Source: Scleroderma bovista (lineage: Eukaryota > Basidiomycota > Agaricomycetes > Boletales > Sclerodermataceae). From it: a stretch of 27,961 bases of DNA. Of this stretch, positions 1-8,344 are shown one piece after another; position 1 is the stretch's first letter; the number at the start of each line of letters is the position of its first letter. The notes beneath the pieces are model-generated. The model ran no database searches, had not been told where the DNA came from, and saw nothing but the letters and a program-made list of their open reading frames with translations. The stretch lies in the NCBI GenBank assembly GCA_037178675.1, contig JAYMGJ010000308.1, positions 1-27,961 of the forward strand, read 5' to 3'. A program made the translations under genes and the position numbers.

Positions 1-719
1 TGCAAGCATTTCCCAATGCTTCATGACAAAACATTGTAAAAAAATAGAAGAAAGAGATACTCTTTTATTTACAATTTTGTTCAACAAAAAAGACAAATAT
101 CATACAGTATTATTTTTGTCATTTTTGTGTCAAGACATGATTTGAGATCAATTCTTATGTTGAGAGTATAAAATATTTAACCTTTTTATTTTGCCTGTCC
201 CTTGCAAAACAAATAAAGAAATAACAATGTAACTTTTCCCACAGCAAGCATTGTCAATTTTCTGCAGTGAAAAATTGAATCAAAAGATACTCTATTCCAC
301 AAAAATAAATGTTTAGGAAATATGCTATATATTTTTGGTCATAACACTCTAGCCAGCCAATCAGTATCCAGGAACAATCATGTTTCTTAAAGAAAAAGCT
401 ATTGTTTTCTTTCAACATGTTTTTAGAAATAATATGGTATCTTATTTCTAATAAAACATACTGAAATTCTTGCTATGAGAAAAGTTACATTTTCTTTTCT
501 TTATTAGTTTTTCAAGGAACAGGCAAAAGAAAAGGTTAAATTTTTTATAGTTCTAACATAAGAAATGATCTCAAATGATGTTTTGGCAAAGAAAATGAAA
601 AAAAAATGATGCTCAATGATTTTTGTGTTTTTTGTTAAACAAAATTGTAAATAAAAGAGTATCTCTTTCTTCTATATTTTTATAATGTTTTATCATAAAA
701 CATTGAGAAATGCTTGCAG
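1..719. mobile_element. AT-rich foldback element (hairpin MITE-like)
   Basis: The left end starts TGCAAGCATTTC and the right end is its inverted counterpart (GAAATGCTTGCA near 708-719). The outer ~80 bp are strongly matched, including a shared block GAAAGAGATACTCTTTTATT. The match continues inward with lower identity: the left segment around 135-215 pairs with 500-585, and the left segment around 230-310 pairs with 425-500. Only about 340-410 is left as loop, so the element is nearly one long hairpin. No coding region is visible. The left flank lies outside the window and one base may be missing at position 1, so a target duplication cannot be tested. It is either a foldback or MITE-type DNA element, or an inverted duplication of another repeat. 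Confidence 0.75.
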
Positions 720-732
720 TGAGTAGCACAAT

Positions 733-897
733 ACCCATGGAAGTGACACCTAATCTGTGGGAGTGACACCCAACCTGCAGTGGTTACACCTCTCCCCTGA
801 TAGCTACACCTTATCCATAGTAGTTACACCTAACCCATGGTAGTGACATCTAACCTGCTATGGCTGCATCTTACCCACGATTGTTGCATCTCATAGT
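733..897. repeat. Degenerate ~20-22 bp tandem repeat
   Basis: About eight imperfect units share the theme TAGTGACACCTAACCCATGG. Each unit has a (G/C)TGACACCTA or GTTACACCTA core followed by CCCATGG, CCTGCA or similar. Isolated related units recur near 981-1005, 1105-1135 and 1200-1250. The block 905-1000 is also echoed loosely by 1266-1350 (shared CTCACCTATA and CACCTACAT), which suggests an old larger duplication. No coding potential was seen in 720-1460. Confidence 0.55.
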
Positions 898-1057
898 TAT
901 TACTACAGTACCATTCATGTGGCAGTGTCCCCTGTGTTATATTGATTTGGGCAATCTCACCTATATACCTACATTATTCCACTTGACCCATGGTAGTGAT
1001 ACCTAACATGCAGCACTTACTGCGGTCCCAGCCCAGTTCTGCCCTGTGTTATGCTGA

Positions 1058-1112
1058 AGGCAATTTTCAGCCTGGTGTGCCTTTGTTGGACAGCCTAAGT
1101 AGGTGCATGGGG
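1058..1112. repeat. Partial copy of dispersed repeat R1 (tail only)
   Basis: This short stretch has the same tail as the longer R1 copies: an AATTTTCA-like segment, then GGACAGCCTAAGTAGGTGCA and TGGGGTC. The tail CCTAAGTAGGTGCATGGGGTC is also present at 1670-1690, and a variant is at 5547-5570. Confidence 0.5.
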
Positions 1113-1466
1113 TCATAGTGACACCTACCATGGTAGCTGCTGTGTATCATTTCCATATTAGGCATTCTTTTTCCAAATGTTGGTTTCATTCCATTCGATA
1201 TGCTAGTGGGTCCCACACCTAATCTATGCTAGTTACATCCATCCCATGGCATTTCCCCCTGACCCACAGTATGTACTGTGATGCCATTTGTTTATAGATG
1301 TCCTCCATGCTATACTGATTTAGTTAAGCTCACCTATACACCTACATGATAACACAATATGGACTCATCCATTGACATGTATGAGAGGTAGGCCTGGGCC
1401 CACCCAAATGATATAGTGATCACAAATTATGTGCCCACATTAATGTGTAAATACTTTGTGAGCCAT

Positions 1467-1692
1467 CCATATGATTCCATGACAATACCTAATTGGACCT
1501 ATCTACCCTTCCCTTAATTGACACCCTAGCCCACCCCTAGTACATTGTGATAATATCTAAGTATGTAGCCCATCCATACCAATCAATAACAAATCATTCA
1601 TGGGCTACCATCCACTGGCCTGTGACACACTTGGCCAATTTTCACCTTTGGGTGGTTGTGTAAGATGGCCTAAGTAGGTGCATGGGGTCCCA
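1467..1692. repeat. Dispersed repeat R1, copy 1
   Basis: About 225 bp align by eye with 5351-5570. Shared landmarks in the same order are CATATGATTCCATGACAAT, TATCTACCCT followed by CCTTAATTG, CACCCTAGCCCA, ACTTGGC, TTTTCACC(T/C)TTGGGTGG, GTAAGA(T/C)(G/A)GCCTAAGT and GGTGCATGGG. The tail overlaps the end of the minus-strand coding remnant at 1670, so R1 may be the 3' part of an unrecognised transposon. No termini or target duplication were identified. Confidence 0.55.
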
Positions 1693-2110
1693 TGGTGTCA
1701 GCAGCCTCTGCAACCACATCAACAAAGGTATCAAAGCTGTCTTTCACTGAAAATATGAATAGATTACACTGAGTGAGTTTTACTGATGTCAAACTTGTTG
1801 ATTTTCCTTGGGTGTGGCCTACAACTTCAATAGAGGTTTCAAGATGAAGATGTGCTGTAATGGATTGGGGTGGGGGCTCAGCAATCTTGTCCTCATTGAT
1901 ATCAAAAATGGCTGTCTTTGATGTTGCTTTCTTCTTCTTGGAAGCTGCTGGCTTTGGCAAAGATGGGGATTCATTCTTGGAATGCTTGCACTTTTGGCCA
2001 CCTTTGCCTTTCTTTGGTAGGGCTTGACAGGGCTAGCAATGATTGGTGTAGACACAAGTGAATCAATTTCAATTTCTGGGATATAACTGTCATCAATGAA
2101 GACAAATTTT
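1670..2110 (-). pseudogene. Frameshifted coding remnant, lysine/serine-rich, unknown family
   Basis: On the minus strand a frame is open from about 2110 (residues FVFIDDSYIPEIEID, then ASPVKP) and breaks near 2010. It resumes in another frame with KGGQKCKHSKNESP and a basic tract AASKKKKATSK, then runs to the stop at 1670 (ending DTMGPHAPT). Amino-acid composition is natural in both halves: an acidic start, a basic low-complexity middle like a nuclear localisation tract, then a mixed segment. This is what one frameshift, or an unrecognised intron, in a real protein would give. I do not recognise the family. The tail overlaps dispersed repeat R1, so the protein probably belonged to a transposable element. 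No promoter was identified. Confidence 0.4.
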
Positions 2111-2154
2111 TGAGGTTCTCAGCTGGCTGTGGGTGCAAGTGTGTACATCAGCAA

Positions 2155-2420
2155 ACCAACCCTCCCCTGGACAGTCCTGGACAGCTATCCCAGAACCCCA
2201 GCTTTTCCAACAAGGTACCTAACTGGGTAGCTTAGCACAGACTGTCCCAGGCTGTTCCAACTGTCCCAGACTGTCCTAGAGTGCTCACAGTAATACCCAT
2301 ACCTTTGCTACTTGTACCTTTTGATCACTTTGATTCATACAATGTTTGTGTCAATCAATTTATATTAACTTTGTACAGTATAAAGAATAAGTACTATATA
2401 CAAATCAGGTCATTGTCATG
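2155..2420. repeat. Repeat R2 copy 1, 5' flank with CTGTCC motifs
   Basis: The stretch opens with ACCAACCCTC..TGGACAGTCCTGGACA and contains several (A/G)CTGTCCCAG(A/G)CTGTCC-type words. It ends with TCAATCAATTTATATTA just before the GGT array. The same order, ACCAACCCTC, TGGACAGTACTGGACA, CTCCCAGACT, then AATCAATTTATATTA, occurs at 12755-12860, again immediately upstream of a GGT array. The two regions are therefore copies of one dispersed repeat, called R2 here. Confidence 0.6.
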
Positions 2421-3080
2421 TTGGTGGTGGCTTGTCCAGGCATGGTCACATCATTGAGACAGGTGATGGGGTGACTATTGTCATTGTCTTCATGGCTAGT
2501 GGGGTGGTTATCATCACTGGTGGTGGCCATGTCATTGACACTGGTGGATCATTGTTGCTAGTGGGTGGTGGTGTTGAAGCAATACCTATGTACATAGAGG
2601 AACTGCTACTCCAACCACCTGTTGGGTGGAGTGCACAACCTGAGATGGTAGTGGTAGCTGGTCAAGAGCTGCTGTATTATATAAATGATGTCTGCTGTTT
2701 ATATACAACAAATAGTGTGACATGTGACTGTGATGCATAATGTGTGACATGTAACATCTACTCTAAAGAGGACTATTACTAAGTCTACACTAATATGGGT
2801 CGCAGTCTTGTGCGCACTTCATCGATGGTTTACACCGGGTGCACGTGCAACTTCAACAGGTGGTCATGTTGTCATTGATGTTGGTGGTGGTGGTGGTGGT
2901 GAGGTGATGGTGGTGGTGGCTGCATTGTTGTTGCTGGTGGTGGTCATGTTGTCACTAACATTGGTGGTGATCATGTCATTGTTGACATTGGTGGTGGTCA
3001 TGTTGCTGTCGACACAGGGTGAGGTGGTGGTGGTGGCTGTTGGGTGGTGGTTGATGCATGGTGTGGTGATGGAGAGAATA
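2421..3080. repeat. GGT-rich minisatellite of R2 copy 1
   Basis: The segment is made of imperfect GGTGGTGGTCATGTTGTCA-type units of roughly 24-30 bp, densest at 2864-3045. Open frames through it on both strands give only valine/leucine/methionine or threonine/asparagine low-complexity peptides, so they are not counted as genes. The first part (2421-2750) is more diverged and includes a ~100-codon plus-strand open frame of the same low-complexity character. Confidence 0.7.
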
Positions 3081-3205
3081 AGGATGAAAGACTTAAAGAA
3101 ATTTTTGAAGTGTTTGTGTGTGTATGTGTTTGTGTACATGATTATATCAGCATATTCAACTACCAATATTGCCTGATTGTATTTAGTATTTACTACACAC
3201 CTCCC
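3065..3205. repeat. R2 copy 1, 3' flank
   Basis: The segment GAGAATAAGGATGAAAGACTTA..AAATTT.TTGAAGTGT..GTGTTTGTGTACATGATTATAT.AGCATA.T..ACTACCAA.ATT.CCTAAT-like sequence matches 15970-16075 (GAGTGAGGATGAGGGACTTAG..AAATTTCTTGAAGTGTCTGTG, then TATGATTATATTAGCATACT). Both copies lie directly after a GGT array and end near AGTATTTACTAC / AGTATCTACTGC, which marks the 3' side of repeat R2. Confidence 0.65.
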
Positions 3206-4165
3206 CATCACCACTAGTGTCATCAATGCAACCACCACCATCAGCAACAAGAACAACAACCCCACCACAGATGACAGACAATGCAGCCACCACCACTGGC
3301 ATTGACAACAACCCCACCAGCCACCACCTGCATCAACGATGTGACCACCACCACTACCAGTGATGACTGTCATGACCATGTGATGCCTTGTGACTCTGCA
3401 AGGCCTCTAGTCTATTGTGGACCCAAGTCTGATCACAATCACACACCTCCGATGCTACATACCCATCTCCGCTCTGACAGTTGACGCTCCATCCTCCTTT
3501 TAGTAAATAGTTCCGCACTTACACCTCTGGCTATTGTATGCTTCCATTTCACTTCTGTTCCTGTTTCCTTTGTTCCTGTTTTAGATTAGATCTGATTACT
3601 CATTGCCGTGATCCATTAACCTTTTGATCTGTTATGCTTATCACTGATCTCTGTTCCATGTATGTTACTCATCTGTTTGTCATCCACAGACTCTTAGCTA
3701 TGTCTCCACTATGTCTCTCTCCACTTCTTGGTTACTGTACATTCCCGATGTAAAGTATAAGTACTCCGCACGCTGAGGGGATTGTCCCTCAGTTTGAATA
3801 TCATCTTGAATACTTCCTGCGGACTCACCTCTGTCACCTCTGCCTTCTGGCAACTCCAACCTTCATTGGAACTCTGTATCTCTGACCTCTTGTCCTCCAA
3901 AATATGAGGATGCAGGTATCACAAGGGTGCAGCACATACACTGAAGCCAAGTCCTCAACACCTCTGCAATCTCCCCACCTGTCATTGACAACTCTTCAGA
4001 CTTATCTCTGCTCACGTCAGAGTTTGTCGGAGAAACTGGTTCTGACAATGACAACCATCCCATCAGCCACCACCACCAGTGTCAACAACCACCACCCACC
4101 ACCCACCAGCATCAACAGCATGGGCACCAGTGATGACACCCACCAATGCAACAGGTGTTGATGAC
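3190..4165. repeat. ACC-rich array, inverted relative to the GGT array
   Basis: From about 3190 the plus strand switches to ACC/CAC-rich units (AACCACCACCA, CATCAACA, AGTGATGAC). This is the reverse complement of the composition at 2421-3080, so the two arrays form a loose large inverted repeat. The array is interrupted at 3379-4053 by an LTR and resumes at 4054 with ACCATCCCATCAGCCACCAC. Peptides encoded here are low-complexity Thr/Asn/Pro and are not taken as genes. Confidence 0.6.
3379..4053 (+). mobile_element. Solo LTR-like insertion in the ACC array
   Basis: This 675-bp segment lacks the ACC repeat on both sides of it. It begins TGTGATGCCTTGTGAC and ends CTGACAATGACA, a TG...CA form. 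It is flanked by ACCA at 3375-3378 and at 4054-4057; since the host array is ACC-rich this duplication is weak evidence. A TATA-like TATAAGTA at 3756-3763 is followed about 25 bp later by a likely transcript start region. That fits an LTR read on the plus strand with U3 of ~380 bp. No internal region, primer site or Gag/Pol coding is present, so it would be a solo LTR. The exact termini are uncertain by a few bases. Confidence 0.5.
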
Positions 4166-4330
4166 GACAATGACGACAAATTTATTACTTAGTTATTTAG
4201 TACTTGTATGATTTGACTCAATAAAACTTATTCATCTTATTAGTTTTGTGCAATCTTGAGTTTTTTTATTGGTGTTATTGCACTTGTACTGGATTGACTG
4301 GAGTACCTGTCATTATTGTGGAAGCCTGGG
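4166..4330. other. Short unique spacer, no gene seen
   Basis: The stretch is AT-rich, contains AATAAA at about 4221, and shows no open frame or repeat that I recognise. The end of it (GAAGCCTGGG) is continuous with CCAGTCTGAC at 4958 once the intervening LTR is removed. Similar AAGCCTGGGCCA words recur at 4979 and 16258. Confidence 0.4.
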
Positions 4331-4952
4331 CGTCAAGACCGGTTCTTCACCAATCTGATCTCTACGAGGGGTCTGGGGGTCAGGGGTTGGCCTAGTGGTA
4401 AGACCAAGGTGCTACGTAGCGTAGTCGCGCTTCCCGAGTATTAGGAAGGCCGACCAAGGGTTATACGGAGAGTCCAAGGGTAAACGGTCAACGACCGAGT
4501 ACTTGTATGAGGGCAGAGGGAGCACGAAGAGAGAACAGATGAGAAGTATCTTATTCAATATTCGAACTGAAACTACAACAGACTGAGTATCTAGGTATTT
4601 ATACTGAGTGGAACGGATGAGGCAATGTACAGGAAGTCAGGATTACCGACGAACAACGAGCGCTGTAGCGCTGCACGCTGAGTAAGTACAGTAAGTGCGA
4701 TAACCGGATTACCGATAGGTATCTTATTAATAATGCAACAGGACGGGAACGTATAGTAACCGGAAATGAGAAAGGAAACATATTAGGTAATAGTACAGAG
4801 AGACAGATCGGGCAACACGCTCACCAATTGGTGGTGATACAGGACAGATAGAGAGAAACGGAAAAGGGAGTACATACAATAGAATGGACAGCGAATGCGT
4901 GGACGCGATCGAACAATAGGGTACAGGGTGATTGGGTGTCACGGTCATGACA
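4331..4952 (-). mobile_element. Solo LTR, Gypsy-like, minus strand
   Basis: The 622-bp segment has inverted terminal words: left CGTCAAGACCGG and right ACGGTCATGACA, the left T of TGTCAAGACCGG apparently mutated. It is flanked by CTGGG (4326-4330) and GTGGG (4953-4957), a 5-bp target duplication with one mismatch. Read on the minus strand it has TATAAATA (complement of 4596-4603) and an A(A)TAAG polyadenylation-like word ~45 bp later, in the order expected of an LTR. Its TGTCAAGACCGGTTCT end is shared with the LTR at 18459-19734, so the two belong to related Gypsy-type families. No internal sequence remains. Confidence 0.75.
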
Positions 4953-5045
4953 GTGGGCCAGTCTGACATTGCTGTGTAAGCCTGGGCCAGACTTGCCAAA
5001 CTAGGTGCTTGGCTAAGCAAAAGGGCTGGTTTGCTGATGTAATGA

Positions 5046-5282
5046 TCAAGATTTGTGAGCTTGTCTCAGAGAGAAGTTATCATTGAGGTGCTCTGGGGTG
5101 ATTCCCAGCTCATCCTCTAGCTCATCTAGTGGATTATACTCATCATCTATTAGCTGAGAGTCATTGAAAGGGACCATGGTGATCTGGTAGTGGAATGACA
5201 AGGTGTGGAAACAGGAGGAGCATGCTGGAGGCAGGGTATCCTGTGACATTCCCAATTTGAAAGCATGCAACTTGTGAGTCAA
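5046..5282 (-). CDS. Small ORF of unknown function, probable exon or transposon remnant
   Basis: A 78-codon minus-strand frame starts MTHKLHAFKLGMSQDTLPPA, has a CSSC cysteine pair, and ends with an acidic stretch (residues DDEYNPLDELEDELGI) and a stop at 5046. Composition is natural and third bases vary, so it may be a real exon, but no domain is recognised. It lies between a Gypsy-like solo LTR and repeat R1 copy 2, which makes a transposon or pseudogene origin likely. The upstream frame is open for only a few codons before its ATG. Confidence 0.3.
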   Translation of the reverse strand: MTHKLHAFKLGMSQDTLPPACSSCFHTLSFHYQITMVPFNDSQLIDDEYNPLDELEDELGITPEHLNDNFSLRQAHKS

Positions 5283-5350
5283 AAAGATTCATGCAATCTC
5301 ATTATACTTGGGAATGACTGTAATATGCAGCACAATCTTTTCAGGGCTTA

Positions 5351-5570
5351 TTCATATGATTCCATGACAATATTTAATTTGATGTATCTACCCTCCCCTT
5401 AATTGGCACCCTAGCCCATCATCATACATTGCAATAATATCCTAGTAGCTAGTGAACCCTATCAACTGATGACAAGTCATCTGGGGTCCTCTGTCTGCTG
5501 GCCCATGATACTTGGCTGATTTTCACCCTTGGGTGGCCATGTAAGACAGCCTAAGTGGGTGCATGGGCTT
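5351..5570. repeat. Dispersed repeat R1, copy 2
   Basis: This is the diverged second copy of R1; landmarks and their order are the same as at 1467-1692, beginning CATATGATTCCATGACAATAT and ending AGCCTAAGTGGGTGCATGGG. The left portion around 5283-5350 has no recognisable content. Confidence 0.55.
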
Positions 5571-5574
5571 CAAA

Positions 5575-5710
5575 AAGAGTAGTGCAAGAGTAGTTTCAGC
5601 ATAGCACAGAAGTGTAGTAGAAGTCTAGCAAAACAATGTAGGAAAAGTGTAAAGTTGATTTGGAAAAATGAGTATAGGCAAAAAGCATAGTGGAAGTGAT
5701 GTGTAGTGAT
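5575..5710. repeat. Degenerate AGTGTAGTAGAAGT-type repeats
   Basis: Words such as AAGAGTAGTGCAAGAGTAG, AAGTGTAGTAGAAGTCTAG and GGAAAAGTGTAAAG recur with no clean period. They look like the complement of the CACTTTTACTACACTTTT words at 16135-16250, so the two may be distant copies of one simple repeat. Open frames through this region are not credible genes. Confidence 0.35.
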
Positions 5711-5720
5711 TGATCTGATT

Positions 5721-6215
5721 TTGTGCAAATCATGGATACCTTGAAAAACATACCATCTGATCTGCACAAATGACACAAAGCAGGAAACCATGATTTGTGC
5801 AAATCATGGTATGTGTGATTTGCACAAAACCATACCCTCTGATTTGCGCACACCATACCCACTGATTTGTGCAAACCCATACACACTGATTTGCACACAC
5901 CATACCCTCTGACTTGCACACACCATAGCCACTGATTTGCGCAAATCAATGGGTATGTGATTTGTGCAAATCAGTGTGGATGGATATTTGCGCAACTCAG
6001 TGGGTATGGTGTGCGCAAATCAGAGGGTTTGGTTTTGCTCAAATCAGTGTGTATAGTTTGTGCAAATCAATGGGTATGTGATCTGTGCAAATCAGTGTGT
6101 ATAGTTTGTGCAAATCAGTGTGTATAGTTTGCGCAAATCAGTGCATATGGTGTGCACAAATCATGGTTTGTATGATGTATGCAAATAAGTGGGTGTGTAA
6201 TTTGTGCAAGTTTCA
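5721..6215. repeat. Inverted array of ~23-bp units (TTTGTGCAAATCAGTGTGTAT)
   Basis: Roughly twenty units of TTTGYGCAAATCAGTGNGTATG type are present. Units left of about 5940 run in one orientation (ACTGATTTGCGCACACCATA) and those right of it in the other (GCAAATCAGTGGGTATGGTG). At the centre lies a perfect 16-bp palindrome, TGATTTGCGCAAATCA, at 5933-5948. Unit variants keep their order on both arms: the variant pair GTGGGTATGGTGTGCGCAA followed by AGAGGGT is found near 5835-5860 (reversed) and 5998-6030. The array is therefore a true inverted duplication with arms of ~130 bp, extended by further direct units on the right. Peptides translated from it are repeat artefacts. Confidence 0.8.
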
Positions 6216-6227
6216 TGTGAAAATCTC

Positions 6228-6572
6228 TTATCTTGTGCTAAATAGTGGATCAAATGTTGGGATAACCCTGTCCAACCCTAACCAACTTAACAAATAGATA
6301 TAGAATAGAATTTGGTTCATGGCTACAGTTGCATCCACTGGCAGGGAAAGAAGTGTTTCCGGTGTGGGGGAATTTAGGTCTGGGAATGCTTCATTCATGA
6401 AGCAGCACTGCATATATGATGCCATCATGTCAGACAAAGTATAGTTGGATGGAATGGCATTTGCACCAGCCATTGGACACAGGACAACTTTTGACAATGT
6501 GAGGAGTAAAAATTTAGTGGGGGATGAGCGGCAACCTGCGGACATGCCTGTTTGCACACGGCAATGCATCAC
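6228..6572 (-). CDS. Possible ORF of 114 codons, strand uncertain
   Basis: The minus strand is open for 114 codons from an ATG at 6572, with a natural-looking composition but no recognised domain. The plus strand over 6320-6590 is also largely open in one frame (VASTGRERSVSGVGEFRSG, one TAG at about 6440, then resuming) and points the same way as the gene that follows at 6722. A decayed upstream exon on the plus strand is an equally good explanation. Neither reading is convincing alone. Confidence 0.2.
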   Translation of the reverse strand: MMHCRVQTGMSAGCRSSPTKFLLLTLSKVVLCPMAGANAIPSNYTLSDMMASYMQCCFMNEAFPDLNSPTPETLLSLPVDATVAMNQILFYIYLLSWLGLDRVIPTFDPLFSTR

Positions 6573-6904
6573 ATTCCATTCTTGGCTCCCAGTCTAAACA
6601 AGGCTGATCAGCAATTGGCATGTGTGAAACAGCACATGGCCGGGTGCACAATGTGGTAATTATGCATCAGGTGACATGTGGACTGTGGGAACATTGATTA
6701 CCGGAATGTTAGAAGGCTTAGGGCGAATCGGCCATCACACCATCAATCATGAATACCACATCCGAACTGTGCGAAACCTGCCAACTGTCCATGGCATTGC
6801 AATATGTTGGAGTCCACTTTCGCCGAATGGTGCATGCACTTCAACAACAGCCCGAGGGGATGCTGGCCACAGATGAATGGTATGCCAATGTACAAACAGA
6901 AGTG

Positions 6905-6952
6905 GTAAGTGGAGAATGATTACATTTGATTAACACACTCATGAACCCCCAG
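6905..6952 (+). other. 48-bp spliceosomal intron
   Basis: It has a GTAAGT donor, a TTGATTAAC branch-like word about 19 bp before the acceptor, and an AG acceptor after a C-rich stretch. Length is typical of basidiomycete introns. The reading frame is open through both flanking exons in phase 0, and in-frame stops occur only inside the intron. Confidence 0.7.
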
Positions 6953-7132
6953 GCAAATTTAGAATGTGTGCTTGCTGCATGCCAGGCCATGGGTGCGAAG
7001 ATGATATTGCCAATGATGGCAAGCAGGGTGCACAGAATGGTAGTATTAGAAAATCTGCCACCAGCAAGACTGTACGTGGCAATGCAACAGTTGAACGTCT
7101 ATCATGCAAAGGCCTCCGAAGTCCAGGTTCCA

Positions 7133-7606
7133 TGTAACGGCCTAACTTTTTATCTTATCTAATCTGTGATTAGATGACATCTTATCTTATCTAGTGCATC
7201 TTATCTGTAGGTCTAGGCTACAGCCTTGTGCTGTACATGCTGTATCCCTTGATGTCATTAGCATAGCCTTACCACAGGATGGCAGCTGTGTTCACTGCCT
7301 CGTACAGCATACAGCCTCATGGATAGCCTCGCACAGGGCACTTGTAGTGTAGTATATATACCGTTGCAATCCAGCACCCAGAGGCTCTCCATTCGAGCTC
7401 TCTTTGGGTCTTTGCTCTAAGATGCTTGCATCCTTTCCTCTCAGAGTTCGTTGTGTGGTAGGTCTTTGGGTTTTGCCCTTAGGGTTGTCTCATTCCAAGT
7501 ACACTGCAAGTAGCAAACTCATGGTGGGTTAATAGCCACGGCCCATGTATGGCAGGGTACAGCATGCGGCCACTGCAGGACATGGTATCAGAGGCAGAGG
7601 CATTCT
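7133..7606 (+). mobile_element. Copia-like LTR plus primer-binding site, inserted in an exon
   Basis: The insert begins TGTAACGGCC and the probable LTR ends GCAGGACA at 7582 (450 bp, TG...CA). TATATATA at 7353-7360 is a good TATA box. Directly after the LTR is TGGTATCAGAGGCAG (7583-7597), close to the initiator-methionine tRNA primer-binding site used by many Copia elements. Only 24 bp of internal DNA remain before TTCCA (7607-7611), which duplicates TTCCA at 7128-7132. Removing the insert restores the exon frame. The insert is thus an LTR with its PBS and nothing else, unlike an ordinary solo LTR, which should end at the LTR terminus. Confidence 0.65.
7583..7597 (+). promoter_or_regulatory. 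Primer-binding site, tRNA-Met(i)-like
   Basis: TGGTATCAGAGGCAG immediately follows the TG...CA LTR. The TGGTATCAGAG core is the known methionine-tRNA primer site of Copia elements. Confidence 0.6.
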
Positions 7607-7900
7607 TTCCACCAGACCTGGTATGCTTTATTTGTGTTGTGTTAGATACTAAAGCTTTGCCAGGTTGCCGATAGAAAGCTCACCATTCTACTCATCATTG
7701 GGTATACCTCGGACAAGGCCTTGTCAAATGCATGGTACTTCTGTGACAATATCTTGCAGAGCTCGGACAATGCCCTGAAATATCATATGGAGGTGATGCA
7801 GCATTGTGCTAAAAGGATGGAGGACATTGAGATGCTAACCCATGCACCAAATGCATTGTGGCAGAAATGGGAGGAGTCTTTGGAGTGCTGCCATAGGTAA

Positions 7901-8344
7901 ACATTGTATGAGTACACATATATGTTCATCACAACAATAATTGGTTAATCAAATATCGGCCAAATCAACACATGTGATATAATGTTGCTGGCCAAAGTCT
8001 GAGCTGTGGCTGCAATACCTGGCCAGGTTAACAATAAGGCAGAAATCACACAGGGAACACATTGGCATGAATGGGAATAGAACATGTCTGGGTGGAGGTG
8101 TTGTCCACATCTTCCAATACAATGGGTGCCACAAGTTGATACCTTATGCTGGTTGTCAAATTCGCGGCTGTGATGGCTGTAACCAATCATGGCTGGGTGG
8201 TAGTGGTGGCTGCCAATATGGCAAGTACAGCCATGGTATCACAGCAAAAGGACAGTAATGGAGCCAGAGAACCAGGGATAGCCACTGCTGCTGAAGGACT
8301 GTTTGCAGCATAGCAGCCAAAGCAGCAGGGTAGCCATGGAATTG
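7901..8344. other. No clear gene; possible continuation of the upstream gene
   Basis: Several short open frames on both strands (for example 8067-8258 plus, 7945-8190 minus) overlap each other, and none shows a domain or conserved composition. If the GTAAAC at 7896 is a donor, an exon of the preceding gene could lie here, but no convincing acceptor and frame were found. Confidence 0.3.

Larger units (their letters stand above)
6620..7900 (+). pseudogene. Multi-exon gene of unknown function, interrupted by an LTR
   Basis: Exon 6722-6904 (an internal ATG at 6749 starts MNTTSELCETCQLSMALQYV) ends at a GTAAGT donor. Intron 6905-6952 (48 bp, AACCCCCAG acceptor) keeps the frame into exon 6953-7132 (starts ANLECVLAACQAMG). 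That exon is cut by an LTR insertion at 7133-7606. Removing the insert plus one TTCCA duplication rejoins the frame at VQVPPDL. A 43-bp intron (7621-7663, GTATGC...ACTAAAG...CCAG) leads to exon 7664-7900 (starts VADRKLTILLIIGY), in frame to TAA at 7898; that TAA sits in an AG|GTAAAC donor-like context, so the gene could continue. A 12-codon exon 6620-6655 (MCETAHGRVHNV) may be joined by intron 6656-6721. From ATG 6749 the rejoined product would be about 193 residues. No domain is recognised. Confidence 0.6.

Noticed and set aside
2808..3379. Open frames of 120-170 codons on both strands in the GGT/ACC region
   Set aside because: The peptides are Val/Leu/Met or Thr/Asn/Pro repeats produced by the trinucleotide array; stops are rare simply because of composition.
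5570..6297. Overlapping Cys/Ile/Trp-rich frames such as MCKSEGMVCANQ repeats
   Set aside because: They are translations of the 23-bp array in several frames; all frames stay open only because the unit lacks stops.
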